The notes beneath the pieces were generated by a model, which had not been told where the DNA came from, ran no database searches, and saw nothing but the letters and a program-made list of their open reading frames with translations. From Eutrigla gurnardus (Eukaryota; Chordata; Actinopteri; Perciformes; Triglidae), in the NCBI GenBank assembly GCA_963514095.1, contig OY741287.1, positions 11,304,944 through 11,368,943 on the forward strand: a stretch of 64,000 bases of DNA, written 5' to 3'. This document shows positions 29,810 through 40,188 of the stretch, piece by piece (the stretch's first letter is position 1; the number at the start of each line of letters is the position of its first letter). Position numbers and translations under genes: made by a program.

Positions 29810-31980
29810 ATAGGTGCCTTACTTCCTTGTTGAAGCGAGGCTTGTTGTTGCTATGGTAACAGGTTTCTTCATGGAGATGTGGTTGAAATCTCCCAGCACC
29901 TGGACTGCAGAATTCTGTTGGAGGTCCCAGAGACCGTTTTCACACCGACTTCATCTAGTAGTCACATGTCATGACTTCACGTCAGCGCCCCCTTGTGGTT
30001 CACATGGCTCATTGTTGTTGTTGAGTCGATTTGGGCAGCAGGACACATTTAGCTGAAGAGAATCACAATGCACAGCTTATTTTTGTGATGAACAAATGTT
30101 TATATTTTATAACAATTCTGCTTCATTTTGTACATAAAGTGTTGACTTAATGTTGTACTTTATAAACAAGTATATCATTTTGTATTTCAGGATTTTACTC
30201 TTATTTATCATTTTGCTAATTTCTTAACAGTTGTATTGATTTTGCTATTTTTCACAAGTTTTGAGCTCATTTGACTTAGTTTAAGGAATGTTGTTGTTTA
30301 TCGTGACTTTATTCATCAATGTTTTATATGATGAGAAGAGAAAGCAAAAAGCAAAATGAAACAAAAATACCAAAAACTAACAAATATGAGGCCATGGGAT
30401 GATCAGTAAATCCAAGTAAATTTCAAAATAAAAGTCTGTATATAGAATAATGGTTAAGCATCTGTCTCAGGGAGTTTGCTCATTTTTGTAATGAACAGAT
30501 TTTGATGAGAAATATGGTCATAACTAAGCAAACACTCTGAATAAACATAAGAAACATATGCAGCAGGTTGATGCAGTTGAAGTAGAACATTGAAATCTTG
30601 ACTTTGTATATTTCTTTTGGAATTACAATCGACCACAAATCTCTCATTTCATGTTTCTATGTTCCATTGTATGCCTATATTTGATTTCTAGACTATTTCA
30701 TGTGGTACGTTGTGGTTTTGAAGTGCTGTGATTTAGTTTTGGACACATTTAAGGAGCTTTGTTGGAGGAGCCTGAGATCTGTTCAGCGTGTTGGTTTGTT
30801 TGAGATTTGTGAAGACAGACTAAAGAGAAGACAGACTACGACGTGCCGTTCACTATTTATTCACAATTCTATCATGAAGTCAAAGCAAGCCCAAGGACTG
30901 TTTGTGTTTGGAAAATGCTGGTGCATGGCAGTGATTGTAGTCCCAGTGTTTGGACTTCAAAACAGATGCATGAATCACCCAGGTGTTCATGCGGATGGTA
31001 ATCTATGGTCCAGTGAACTAGCAGTACTAGCAGGCTCAGTGTAATGGTAAGGCTCACATCATCAACAGTGTTCCAGTCAATAGAACGGAGCAAAGCTCCC
31101 CATAGTACAAGAATAACATGGAACATGGCTCTTAGTGGTGAAGTCCAACATGGAGGAATCCTCACATCCAACGACTGCTCCTCTGGAATCTTTGTGCAAA
31201 TGAAAATAAATACATATATATTACATCATGTGATGTATCTGTCTGTTTTTTCACGTGACACACTCTGAAATGAACGTCTACATGTTGCCACATTTAGCTT
31301 CTAACAGTTAAAAAAGTGGTGAGTATTTTAAAGTCACTTTTTACCATATTTACAGCAATATTTGTGAACTTTGTCATATTGTTTTTTATTGTGTTCCAGC
31401 TGAGAGCAAACAGCTGACGAGTTGGCAGAGAGCATTCTGGGACCAAACAGTTCCTCCAATCAAAAGTCCAAAGTCTGTCTCCGTTTCCGATTGGTCTCTT
31501 TAATGTTGTAAAGAAATGTTTGACTCCAACGTGTCAAATCATTGTTCTAAATCACTTTGCCAGTTTTTAAATTCAAGTAGTTTCACATCATCATGTGATC
31601 AGTCTTGGACCACTTTGAGTGGTATCTATCATTTATAAATATAATATTAAAGAATAAATAATGGCAGTAATAAGATAAAGAGACACTGGTGATGGTATTT
31701 TCAGTTTACTGAGATGGGGTCCGACTCCCTGTGGTGTCTTGCTTATTATTATTATTATCATTATTGTTATTATCGCTATAGTGTCTAATATGTGTGCGAT
31801 GGTCCACAGGACTGTAGTTGAAACAGTGATTGACTTTAGAATGATCCTGTATGGATCCGTCAGTCTGCATTTCATGTCAGCACAACCGTATGAAAGCATC
31901 CCATAAAGGTCACATGTTGCCATGACAACACAGAGAAACACGGAGTGTTTTCTCCAACGTTTCACCGGACTGAATATGGA
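29810..31980. other. Non-coding AT-rich stretch
   Basis: No supported gene or complete element. It contains several AATAAA-type signals (about 30427 'aaaataaaag', 31203 'aaaataaata') that could serve as distal poly(A) sites for the SRCR-Ig gene, but nothing ties them to it. An ATT run lies at 31744-31775. Confidence 0.45.
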
Positions 31981-31990
31981 GAAGACAACA

Positions 31991-32091
31991 TGGCGTCTGA
32001 AGCCGGTGGCCGCACGTATTCCTGTGAGGCTGAGGAGAGGACGTTCAGACTTGGCCTTGGACGCTAACAAATGGACCGGAAGCAGCGGAAG
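31991..32091 (+). CDS. Possible first exon of an unknown gene
   Basis: Locally GC-richer DNA contains ATGGCGTCTGAAG at 31991 (24-codon frame, stop just before the next ATG) and then ATGGACCGGAAGCAGCGGAAG at 32071, followed directly by a donor-like GTAAAC. It has the look of a 5' exon with an upstream ORF. No matching acceptor exon was found in the window, and TE insertions follow. Weak. Confidence 0.2.
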
Positions 32092-32693
32092 GTAAACAAG
32101 ACGTTGTACTTCTCTGCGGGGTTCTTTCCGTTAACTCGTTACACGCTTCTATTAACGACAGTTCAACACGTAGTGACGGAGAAACCGAAGCTTTGTGAAC
32201 CACTGAATCAATACGAAGCAATGTGTGGAAACGTTCTGTTTGGATCCAGTTAAATATGGCGACATCTGCTGGCCAATGTTTGACATTACATGGAACGAGT
32301 TAAAGGGATAGTTCGGAATTTTGGACATAAGACCAATATTTTCCAAGTCAGCCAGTGTGTTCGAGACGTCTGGAGAGGTTTCAAGAAATTTCATTCAGTT
32401 CTTCTAGTTGCCGAGTTAGCTTGTGCTATGGCTAGCGCAAGTCAATCATTCAAGCTAGCATGGCATTAAAAACACTCATACCGACTCCACAGTGCACCCG
32501 AGGCAAATCAATTGCAACGGCAGACTATCGATGTACATATCTGTGATGATAGAATGTTTGAAATAAAACCAACCTTGCATTTTGATATAACCTAGCACTT
32601 ATAAGTTACCGGTTCTATAATAGTTTGTTTACCTGCTGTCATTGCTACAGACACAGAGTAGCCTGCAGTGCTAGTTTCTTCAATCTCACAGAA

Positions 32694-32918
32694 ATGGCCA
32701 CTTTTGGAGAATATACTGAAACTTTTGAAGACTCTGATGAGGAGGTTTTTTTCCACCCAAACCCAACCGTACCTGTACGAGCCTGAATATACAGAGGAAG
32801 AATTGCGCGAGAGGGATGCTCAAAGGGCAGAACGTGAACGAGTGTCCGAGATAGCCCCCGCTGGAGCTGAGAACCGGGACCGAACAAACGGAGACTGGTG
32901 GTGCGAGGAGAGAATCCC
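32694..32918 (+). pseudogene. P2X7-intracellular-domain-like fragment, frameshifted
   Basis: The ATG at 32694 starts MATFGEYTETFEDSDEEVFF. After a T-run the homology moves by one frame to PYLYEPEYTEEELRERDAQR and on to a tail ending GDWWCEE. This acidic, YEPEYTEEEL-type start is one I associate with fish P2X7-like zinc-binding proteins, often carried by transposons. The zinc-binding Cys/His region that should follow is replaced by a 192-bp tandem repeat. Confidence 0.55.
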
Positions 32919-33240
32919 CGCAACGCGTCCAAGGGTTTACGGTTCTCCAGACGGAGCAGAGGTTCAGGTTCACGGTGCGTAATTGTGGGTTGGCTGGGCC
33001 ATGGGCTGCCCGGTGTTTGGGTGAGGTCCAAGGGCTTTTCACCCAGGACTGAGGGCACGAGGCCCGACTGTTCAGCATGGGTCAGGTCTCTATTTAGCGG
33101 AGGCATTCCCCGCAACGCGTCCAAGGGTTTACGGGTCTAAGGATGGAGCAGAGGTCCGGGTTCGCGGTGCGTAATTGTGGGTTTGCATGGCCGTGGGCTG
33201 CCCGGTGTTTCAGTGAGCTCCAAGGGCTTTTCAGACAGCC
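32915..33240 (+). repeat. 192-bp tandem duplication
   Basis: The segment 'caacgcgtccaagggtttac' occurs at 32921 and 33113. The following 120 bp ('gtgcgtaattgtgggtt', 'gtgggctgcccggtgttt', 'tccaagggcttttca') is repeated with about 10% difference. Confidence 0.9.
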
Positions 33241-34239
33241 TTGGGGGCATAAGTGCTGACAAATCGACGATGTTTAGGTGCAGGGCTGTAAACTAGCGGT
33301 CGCCACTCGCCAAATGCGACTAAAATATTCCCCTGGCGACTTAATTTTGGAGGGATACATGCCACTGGGGCGGGTAAATGTTTGTCCCGATGGTCGTGCT
33401 CTTGCAATAAATTATGCATGATATTACAAAACATTTTAGTAGCTATAAACTGATAAATTATGAAGGTAGCAAACGTCAAGCTAAACCGGTGATTTGTTGT
33501 GTGTCACACTGAAGTAGCTCCCCCGACGTCACTGCGTCAGCGCTCATTAAAAGTTTGGCGCAGTGAGTGACGCCTGGTTCACACCGGCCGTGGAAGCGCC
33601 GCGAATAGGCGCGTAGCGGAGCCCGCTTCCTTTCGGCGCCCTTGTTAAGCGATAGTGTAGTTCACACCAGACACGGAGCGCCGCGAATAGGCGCGGCCGT
33701 CCCGCGCCGTGAAGCGATCGTTTCGGCGTCTGCTCTATTTTTTGCGCGTGCCGCGAGCGAACGCGTCAATTCTGGCTGTAAATCACACAAAGAAACACGA
33801 GACAATCCGGTCAATTTTCAAAATAAAAGCAATTTTCAAAATAAAATACCGCGATTGACAAATGCGATCATATTTGTGTATCTCAACTCGCACTGGGAAA
33901 CAGGAAGAGACAATACATTTAATAAATGTGAAGAGTAGATAAACAAATATGCGTATTTCTACGGTATATCCTCTCTCTCTCTCTCTCTTTGCAATGTTTG
34001 AGATGAAATTAATGAAATTCAATTCATAATATTAAAATGTATTTCTAAATAATACTTTGGCCTCTTTTTAAGCATGTACTTCTCTATAATACTGTTATCT
34101 CAATGAAAAGCACTGAAACAGATGTATATGCAACAAAAAGAGGCAATTTATTATTTGGCCGGTAAAAAAATGTACTTGGCCGGTAGATTCTTTCATCTAC
34201 CGGTCCCCTTGGCAGGTGAGCCAAAAAGTTAGTTTACAG

Positions 34240-35078
34240 TAGGGATGGGTAAAAATATCGATTCAGCAATGCATTGCGATTCTTTCCCACGCAATTCAAT
34301 ATCGATTCAGCAATCTTCTGAATCGATTCAAGCCCCTGGCCAGTGGGGGCGCTGTGACCGACATCCTCGTGTGATTCGCGCTGTACGGACGGGGGCCGCA
34401 CTAGACCAAACCATTACAATATGGCGACTGGAGTGAGTACAGCGTACACACCGGCCGCGGAAGCGCCGCGAATAGACGCGTAGTGGAGCCAGCTTCCTTT
34501 CGGCGCCCCTGTTAAGCGATAGTGTAGTTGACACCAGACGCGGAGCGCCGCGAATAGGCGCGGCCGTCCCGCGCCGTGAAGCGATCGTTTCGGCGTCTGC
34601 TGTATTTTTTGCGCGTGCCACGAGCAAACTTTTCAAAATAAAATACCGCGATTGACAAATGCGATCATAGTTGTGTATCTCAACTCGCACTGGGAAACAG
34701 GAAGAGAAAATACATTTAATAAATGTTAAGAGTAGATAAACAAATATGTGCATTTCAACGGTATATCTGCACTACTACTGTCTACTACCATAGCTTCCAC
34801 GGCCGGTGTGAACCCGTTACATGCACTGTAGTTCAGTGTTTAAGCAGTGTCCTGTTTTATCATGCCATGAGTTACACCACGGCTGTTCATAAGGCATGAA
34901 ACTAAATAAATTATTTGAAAAAATGATCTGGTACTCTTACTTGTGTATTTCTACTTGATACTGAATCGATATCGAAGCATTTCAATCAATATCAAATCGA
35001 ATCGATATTGAATCGAATCGTGACCCAACGAATAGAAATCGAATCGAATCGTGAGATTCTAAACAATACCCAGCCCTA
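34240..35078. mobile_element. hAT element B, copy 1 (839 bp), nested in element A
   Basis: Ends 'tagggatgggta' and 'tacccagccct(a)'. Flanks are the perfect 8-bp duplication 'gtttacag' (34232-34239, 35079-35086), which is part of element A's inverted repeat. Subterminal 'atcgattca' repeats make an AT-rich palindromic border. The core (34449-34803) is a third element-like segment with ends 'acaccggccgcggaagc' and 'gcttccacggccggtgt'. Confidence 0.95.
34449..34803. mobile_element. GC-rich MITE-like core within element B
   Basis: Inverted ends 'acaccggccgcggaagc' / 'gcttccacggccggtgt'. Closely related sequence occurs in element A (33575-33970) and in the second copy of element B. A 'gcgttcacaccggacgcgat' relative is at 44018. 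No target duplication could be fixed. Confidence 0.6.
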
Positions 35079-35092
35079 GTTTACAGCCCTGT

Positions 35093-35400
35093 TTAGGTGT
35101 GTATTTACCGGCTGGATTCTGAGCAGCGCGTCTTAGAGTTTTGAGTCCGACGGAGCAAAGTAAAATTCTGCTGCTGCTGAGAAACTAGTCCCTCAAAAAT
35201 TGGATGATTCATGCGACGCGAGGTTAGTTTTGTTTCAAATATTATTCTATCAACACAGATATGTACATCGACAGTCTAGTGTTTTAATTGATTTGCATCG
35301 GGTGCACTGTGGAGTCGGTATGAGTGTTTTTAATTCCATGCTAGCTAGAACGATTGCTCTAGCCATAGCACAAGCAAACTCGGCAACTAGAAGAACTGTT
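35093..35400 (-). mobile_element. Right part of the Kolobok-like element
   Basis: Continues the older element on the other side of hAT A; 35228-35400 is the inverse of 32390-32570. Homology ends at 'agaagaact', so the last hundred or so bases with the terminal repeat are absent. Confidence 0.55.
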
Positions 35401-35605
35401 AAGGCCCTGTTCTGTATGTGTGACCTTGTTGATTTTGCTCTGCTGCTATGAACTTAGACGAGACCGGTTGGATGGACCACTGGACTTGTTTATTGCTGCA
35501 ACTGAAACATGGGAACAACACACAACCAGCGTGTCAATGAAAGATGTCAGTCTGTTCCTCGAACCACAGCGTAACGTTACTCGCTTCTGCACAGTGATCG
35601 TTTAG
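35401..35605 (-). pseudogene. Processed (intron-less) copy of a three-exon transcript
   Basis: Read on the minus strand, 'cgttacgctgtgg' is joined directly to 'tcgaggaacagactgacatc', which continues to 'cccatgtttcag' and then 'ttgcagcaataaacaagtcc'. In the other copy the first junction is an intron with donor GTAAGT (51464 side) and acceptor TTTTGTAG (45398 side), and the second has donor GTATGT (45337 side). The copy here is therefore spliced. The product is unknown, and no long frame exists on the minus strand. Confidence 0.55.
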
Positions 35606-35760
35606 TGATAACATTTTTTAGCATACTTGAAAATAAAATATAAAACACATAAGATCATAATGGCCTGCATTTGTAACGGGTTGTAAATAGTCTGTGAAAA
35701 TGCCTGCATAAATGGGGACAGTGCCATCTGCTGGTGTCAATGTTGCATTGCGGCACAGGG
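35606..35760. other. Unassigned sequence between the processed copy and the BEL integrase end
   Basis: No feature recognised. The BEL homology fades after the catalytic-Glu region, so the 3' end and LTR of BEL are not identifiable here. Confidence 0.4.
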
Positions 35761-37911
35761 TTAAAAGAAGTGACTTATGGGTTATGCGCCTTGCAACACC
35801 GATCAGTCTTTCCCATGAACCCCCTAGGGCTGGGTATTGTTTAGAATCTCACGATTCGATTCGATTTCTATTCGTTGGGTCACGATTCGATTCAATATCG
35901 ATTCGATTTGATATTGATTGAAATGCTTCGATATCGATTCAGTATCAAGTAGAAATACACAAGTAAGAGTACCAGATCATTTTTTCAAATAATTTATTTA
36001 GTTTCATGCCTTATGAACAGCCGTGGTGTAACTCATGGCATGATAAAACAGGACACTGCTTAAACACTGAACTACAGTGCATGTAACGGGTTCACACCGG
36101 CCGTGGAAGCTATGGTAGTAGACAGTAGTAGTGCAGATATACCGTTGAAATGCACATATTTGTTTATCTACTCTTAACATTTATTAAATGTATTTTCTCT
36201 TCCTGTTTCCCAGTGCGAGTTGAGATACACAACTATGATCGCATTTGTCAATCGCGGTATTTTATTTTGAAAAGTTTGCTCGTGGCACGCGCAAAAAATA
36301 CAGCAGACGCCGAAACGATCGCTTCACGGCGCGGGACGGCCGCGCCTATTCGCGGCGCTCCGCGTCTGGTGTCAACTACACTATCGCTTAACAGGGGCGC
36401 CGAAAGGAAGCTGGCTCCACTACGCGTCTATTCGCGGCGCTTCCGCGGCCGGTGTGTACGCTGTACTCACTCCAGTCGCCATATTGTAATGGTTTGGTCT
36501 AGTGCGGCCCCCGTCCGTACAGCGCGAATCACACGAGGATGTCGGTCACAGCGCCCCCACTGGCCAGGGGCTTGAATCGATTCAGAAGATTGCTGAATCG
36601 ATATTGAATTGCGTGGGAAAGAATCGCAATGCATTGCTGAATCGATATTTTTACCCATCCCTAGAACCCCCCATATGGGATGAGTGCGGCGGGTTGAAAA
36701 CCCAAGAGCACCCCTTGCTCTGGAGGTAGGCTGTTATGTTTCCATCTTCTGTATTAATACTCAGCTCTTTGCAAGCTCCCACGAAGTTAGTCCCTCTGTC
36801 AGAGCGGAGAAGTCTGGCTGGGCCACGGATTGCAAAGAATCTTCTGAGGGCATTAATGAAGCTGTCGGTTGTCATGGATTCGATGAGCTCGAAGTGGACT
36901 GCTCTGGTGGACATGCATGTGAATATCACTGCCCAGCGTTTACTGTGTGCACTTCCTCCTCTTGTTCTCCGTGTCGTGATGGCCCACGGCCCGAAGACGT
37001 CAAGGCCAACGTTGGTGAACGGAGGCTCGGGTGTGAGTCTATCGGCAGGTAAGTCTGCCATCTTCTGCTCCTGTAGCTGTCCACGTAGCCTGCGGCAGGT
37101 CACGCATCTGTGGATGACAGAAGACACCAGACGCTTACCGCCAATGATCCAGTAGCCTGCTGCTCTGACGGCTCCCTCTGTTATGTGTCGCCCCTGATGC
37201 ACCACCTGCTCGTGGTAAAACCTCACCAGGTGAGTGGCGATGTGGTGTCTGCCTGGAATGAGCAGCGGGTGTTTCTCTTCCTGTGACAGGTCAGGAGCCG
37301 ATGTTAGACGACCTCCGACCCGCAGCAGGCTGTCTTCGTCGGTCACTGGATTTAGTTTTTTGAGGGGGCTTTGTTTAGGAAGTGGCTTACCCTCTTCAAG
37401 GAGTTTCCGTTCCTCTTCAAAGGCCTCATGTTGAACAGCACGGATAATCACACACTTTGCATGTGACAGTTCGTTTGTGGTGAGTGTGTCTCTGAAATGG
37501 CTCCAGCCATGACGTTCTGTGCTGGCTACGTTTCCCTTGAAAGATGCAGCAATGTGGATGAGTCTGGCTGTGACATTGCAAAGGTTTCTCCAGCTTGAGA
37601 ATCTTGTAAACCGCTGTGTGCCCAGCCGGGCATCCGTTGTCCTGGTAGCCAGAGCGGTGACCTCAGGTCGGATCTCAGCGTCTGTGTTAGGCTCCACCAG
37701 GGTGAAGCTGTGAGACCCCCAGGATTCCTCTGGATTGGTGTGTGTTAGGAAACTGGGCCCAGAGAGCCAGCTGCTTTGCTGTAGCTGTGCTGCAGGCATG
37801 TACCTTGTCGCATGGTCCGCAGGATTTCTGTCCGTGGGGACGTAGGACCACTGGTCCGGGTGAGTAGATCGTCTTATGCGGCTCACCCTGTTGGACACAT
37901 ACACATAAAAC
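35760..37911 (-). pseudogene. BEL/Pao integrase, split by hAT element B
   Basis: The frame from 37904 starts in the RNase H/integrase linker (WSYVPTDRNPADHATR). It contains a zinc-binding region (H-x-H near HQGRH, then CVTCRRLR) and the catalytic Asp residues in NVGLDVFGPW and LLRSDRGTNFVGA. It reaches NPPHSSHMGG at 36664, where hAT B begins. On the far side of hAT B the minus strand resumes with the context of the catalytic Glu (SWERLIGVARR). So all three catalytic acids exist, separated by an 839-bp insertion. The C-terminal part after VARR is missing. Confidence 0.9.
35825..36663. mobile_element. hAT element B, copy 2 (839 bp), inverted relative to copy 1
   Basis: Same length and, as far as I can see, the same sequence as 34240-35078 in reverse orientation. 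Flanks are the perfect 8-bp duplication 'gaaccccc' (35817-35824 and 36664-36671). It is inserted in the BEL integrase gene just before the catalytic Glu. Confidence 0.96.
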
Positions 37912-39230
37912 TAGAGATAGACCGATATGGTTTTTTCAGGGCCGATACCGATACCGATTATTAGTAGTCAAGGAGGCCGATAACCGATATTCGGAGCCGA
38001 TATTCATTTGCAGTAAAAGTGAAAATACTGGTGTCAAAATTTTGAATAATACAAACACCAACACTTTACTTCTTTTAAATGCCTTTAAGCATATGTTTAT
38101 TAAACAGCTTTTCAGAATTGCAACATGTATAATATAATAATATTAATAATAATATAATAATAATAAGCTGCTTTTGTCTATGAAATATGGATATTCTTTT
38201 GAGTAGTGTCCATGGGCGTTTTGTTTTGCCAGCAATGATCCTTTCCTCTCCCTGCCATTTATGTATTTAACTTTCTCTATCACTACAGTAACTTTTTGAC
38301 CGTCATTTGCTCTGCTCTGAACTCCTCTGTGTCTCCCGTTTGGGCAAACACAACAACTCACGGCCAAGCGTAAATCAGGCTTTCCGATTGGCTGTAAAAG
38401 CCGCTACGGGAGCCAATAGGAGTGTCCGAGACATAAACGTGACTCTATACGTCACTAGCAAGATCGCGGATGAGAAGTGATCGACGATATACATAAACAA
38501 AATGGAGAAATGCGCCGCGGAGACGAGGAGACACCTAGTCACATAATTTACAACTTTACGCATTCGTTTTGTTGTCAGAAATAAATCGCTCACATGGGCA
38601 AGCAGGGTACCGTTATTTAGTCCCGTTTCTCTACTTTAAGAGGAAAAAGACCGCATGTTTCTAGCGCAAACCATTACGGAGTTATGACGCTCTAAAGACA
38701 ACATGATATTTTGTAGCGTCTACGCTACAATGGGTCTCAGTTAACAGACACCTCTGGAGGGACTGCGAGCGAGCAGAGCTGCTGCTTATGTTTGTGTTTT
38801 GGGCTCATGGTAACGTTACTAGTAGTTGTGAGTTGTAAAGGACTGGGATGTTTATTACAATTTCAGGAGAGTCTGCTGCGTTAACTTATCTTCGAAACGT
38901 ATATACCCTCCGCAGCTTCTCCACTCGGCGAAACTTTTTCTCCTCGCCGCCGCGTGTGTGAGCAGCACTGAGCACAGCTTTGTGATTGGCTGTTACCCAT
39001 GCCATGGCTCTGTGTGTAACCAATCAGATGGTGCTGTGGGTGGGACAATGCTGGAGACAGAGTAGTGGCTGCAGACAGAGAGGCGCGGCTCCATCAGAGC
39101 CAAAATAACCCAGTTTTAAATTAATCTCTTATCGTCCGTCGGATTAAAGAAAAAGGCCGATGCCGATTTGCGTCAAAATGCTGAATATCGGCGCCGATAA
39201 TCGGCCCGGCCGATAATCGGTCTATCCCTA
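37912..39230. mobile_element. hAT element C (1319 bp) inserted in BEL pol
   Basis: Ends 'tagagatagaccgat' (37912) and 'atcggtctatccct(a)' (to 39230) are inverted hAT-type ends with repeated 'ccgata' subterminal motifs. The target duplication is a perfect 'cataaaac' (37904-37911 and 39231-39238). No transposase frame is present. It splits BEL between SSRRFYV and YVSNRVSRI. Confidence 0.96.
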
Positions 39231-40188
39231 CATAAAACCTTCTGGATGAGTTATGGATGTAGCCTAAGACTATCTTACTGTCTGTGAAGAATCTGACGGC
39301 GTCCACATGGATGTCCATCTCATCTCGGATCAGCTCATATGTTTCAACAGCAAGCATAGCTGCACATAGTTCAAGCCGAGGAATTGTGTGTGCAGGCCGG
39401 GGAGCCAGCTTGGACTTTCCCATAATAAATCCCACGTGTGCTTTGCCGTCAGCGCTGATTGCTCGCAGGTAAGCCACAGCCCCTATCGCCACTGTCGATG
39501 CGTCAGAGAAGATGCAGAGTTCTCTTCTCTGTGTTGAAGACAGCAGAATGGGGATATAGCACCTCTTTACGTGTAGGTCTTCCAAGGATATGAGTGAATC
39601 TCTCCACGTCTTCCACTCTGTTTCTCTGCCGGGGTCAAGTGGAGTGTCCCAGCCTTGCTCTGATGAGAGCTCCCGTACTAACGCTTTTCCCTGCATAATT
39701 ATAGGAGCAACAAACCCCAGGGGGTCGTAGAGACTATTTACTGTGGACAGGATACCTCTTCGCGTGTATGGCTTCTCCTCTCGGGACACCAGGAAGGTGA
39801 AGCTGTCTGTTTCCAGGTTCCAGGAGAGCCCCAGGCTTCGCTGGAGGGGCAGAGGATCGACGCCGAGTTCCAGGTGTTTCAGGTCTTTGGAGCGGTCTTC
39901 CTCGGGTAAGGCTTCCATCACCTGTTCGTTGTTCGATGCCACTTTGTGTAGCCGCAGATTGGAATCTGCCAGCATCTGTCTGGTTCTCATAAGGAGGTCT
40001 ATTGTCAGCTGGGGTGAGGCAGCAGATGTCAGCCCATCATCCACATAGAATTGTCGCTCCACAAACTGTCTTGCATCGGAGCCATATTCTGTCTCACCTT
40101 TCTCTGCAGCACGTCTCATGCAGTAGATGGCGATGGCGGGTGAAGGGGTGTTCCCAAATACGTGGACTTTCATCCGATACTCCACCAC
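39231..40188 (-). pseudogene. BEL/Pao reverse transcriptase (C-terminal half) and RNase H
   Basis: Starts VEYRMKVHVFGNTPSPA and has the active site ERQFYVDDGLTS, the BEL-typical PYTRRGILSTVNSLYDPLGF block, RNase H with ELCIFSDAST, HTIPRLELCAAMLA and VRFFTDSKIVLGYI. The frame is one base off the upstream segment; the lost base lies in a Lys/Arg codon pair at about 40180. Ends where hAT C begins. Confidence 0.93.

Larger units (their letters stand above)
32303..33280 (+). mobile_element. Left part of a Kolobok-like (TTAA) element with P2X7-type domain fragment
   Basis: Starts 'gttaaagggatagttcgg', an end I associate with TTAA-targeting (Kolobok/piggyBac-like) fish elements. The segment 32390-32570 is inverted at 35228-35400 ('ttcttctagttgccgagtt' against 'aactcggcaactagaagaa'), so both flanks of the nested hAT belong to one older element with long inverted ends. 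The right terminus is missing after 35400. Confidence 0.6.
33281..35091. mobile_element. hAT element A (outer), with perfect 8-bp target duplication
   Basis: Ends 'cagggctgtaaactag' (33281) and 'ctagtttacagccctg' (to 35091) are exact inverts. Flanks are 'tttaggtg' at 33273-33280 and 35092-35099. It is interrupted 13 bp before its right end by element B (34240-35078). Without B it is about 965 bp. It contains GC-rich 'ggagcgccgcgaatagg' sequence (33575-33790) also present in element B, and no transposase. Confidence 0.95.

Noticed and set aside
31633..32070. 145-codon minus-strand frame
   Set aside because: Its C-terminal half is an ATT-repeat product and no domain is seen.
35713..35735. Similarity of 'catctgctggtgtcaatgtt' to 'catctgctggccaatgttt' at 32268 as a possible target duplication or terminal repeat
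   Set aside because: 'catctgctgg' is a very common motif in vertebrate DNA and the alignment does not extend to defined ends.
34328..36575. Two identical 141-codon frames (34328-34753 minus, 36150-36575 plus)
   Set aside because: They are the same stretch of the two hAT element B copies. No transposase or other domain is present, and the frame crosses the MITE's non-coding core.
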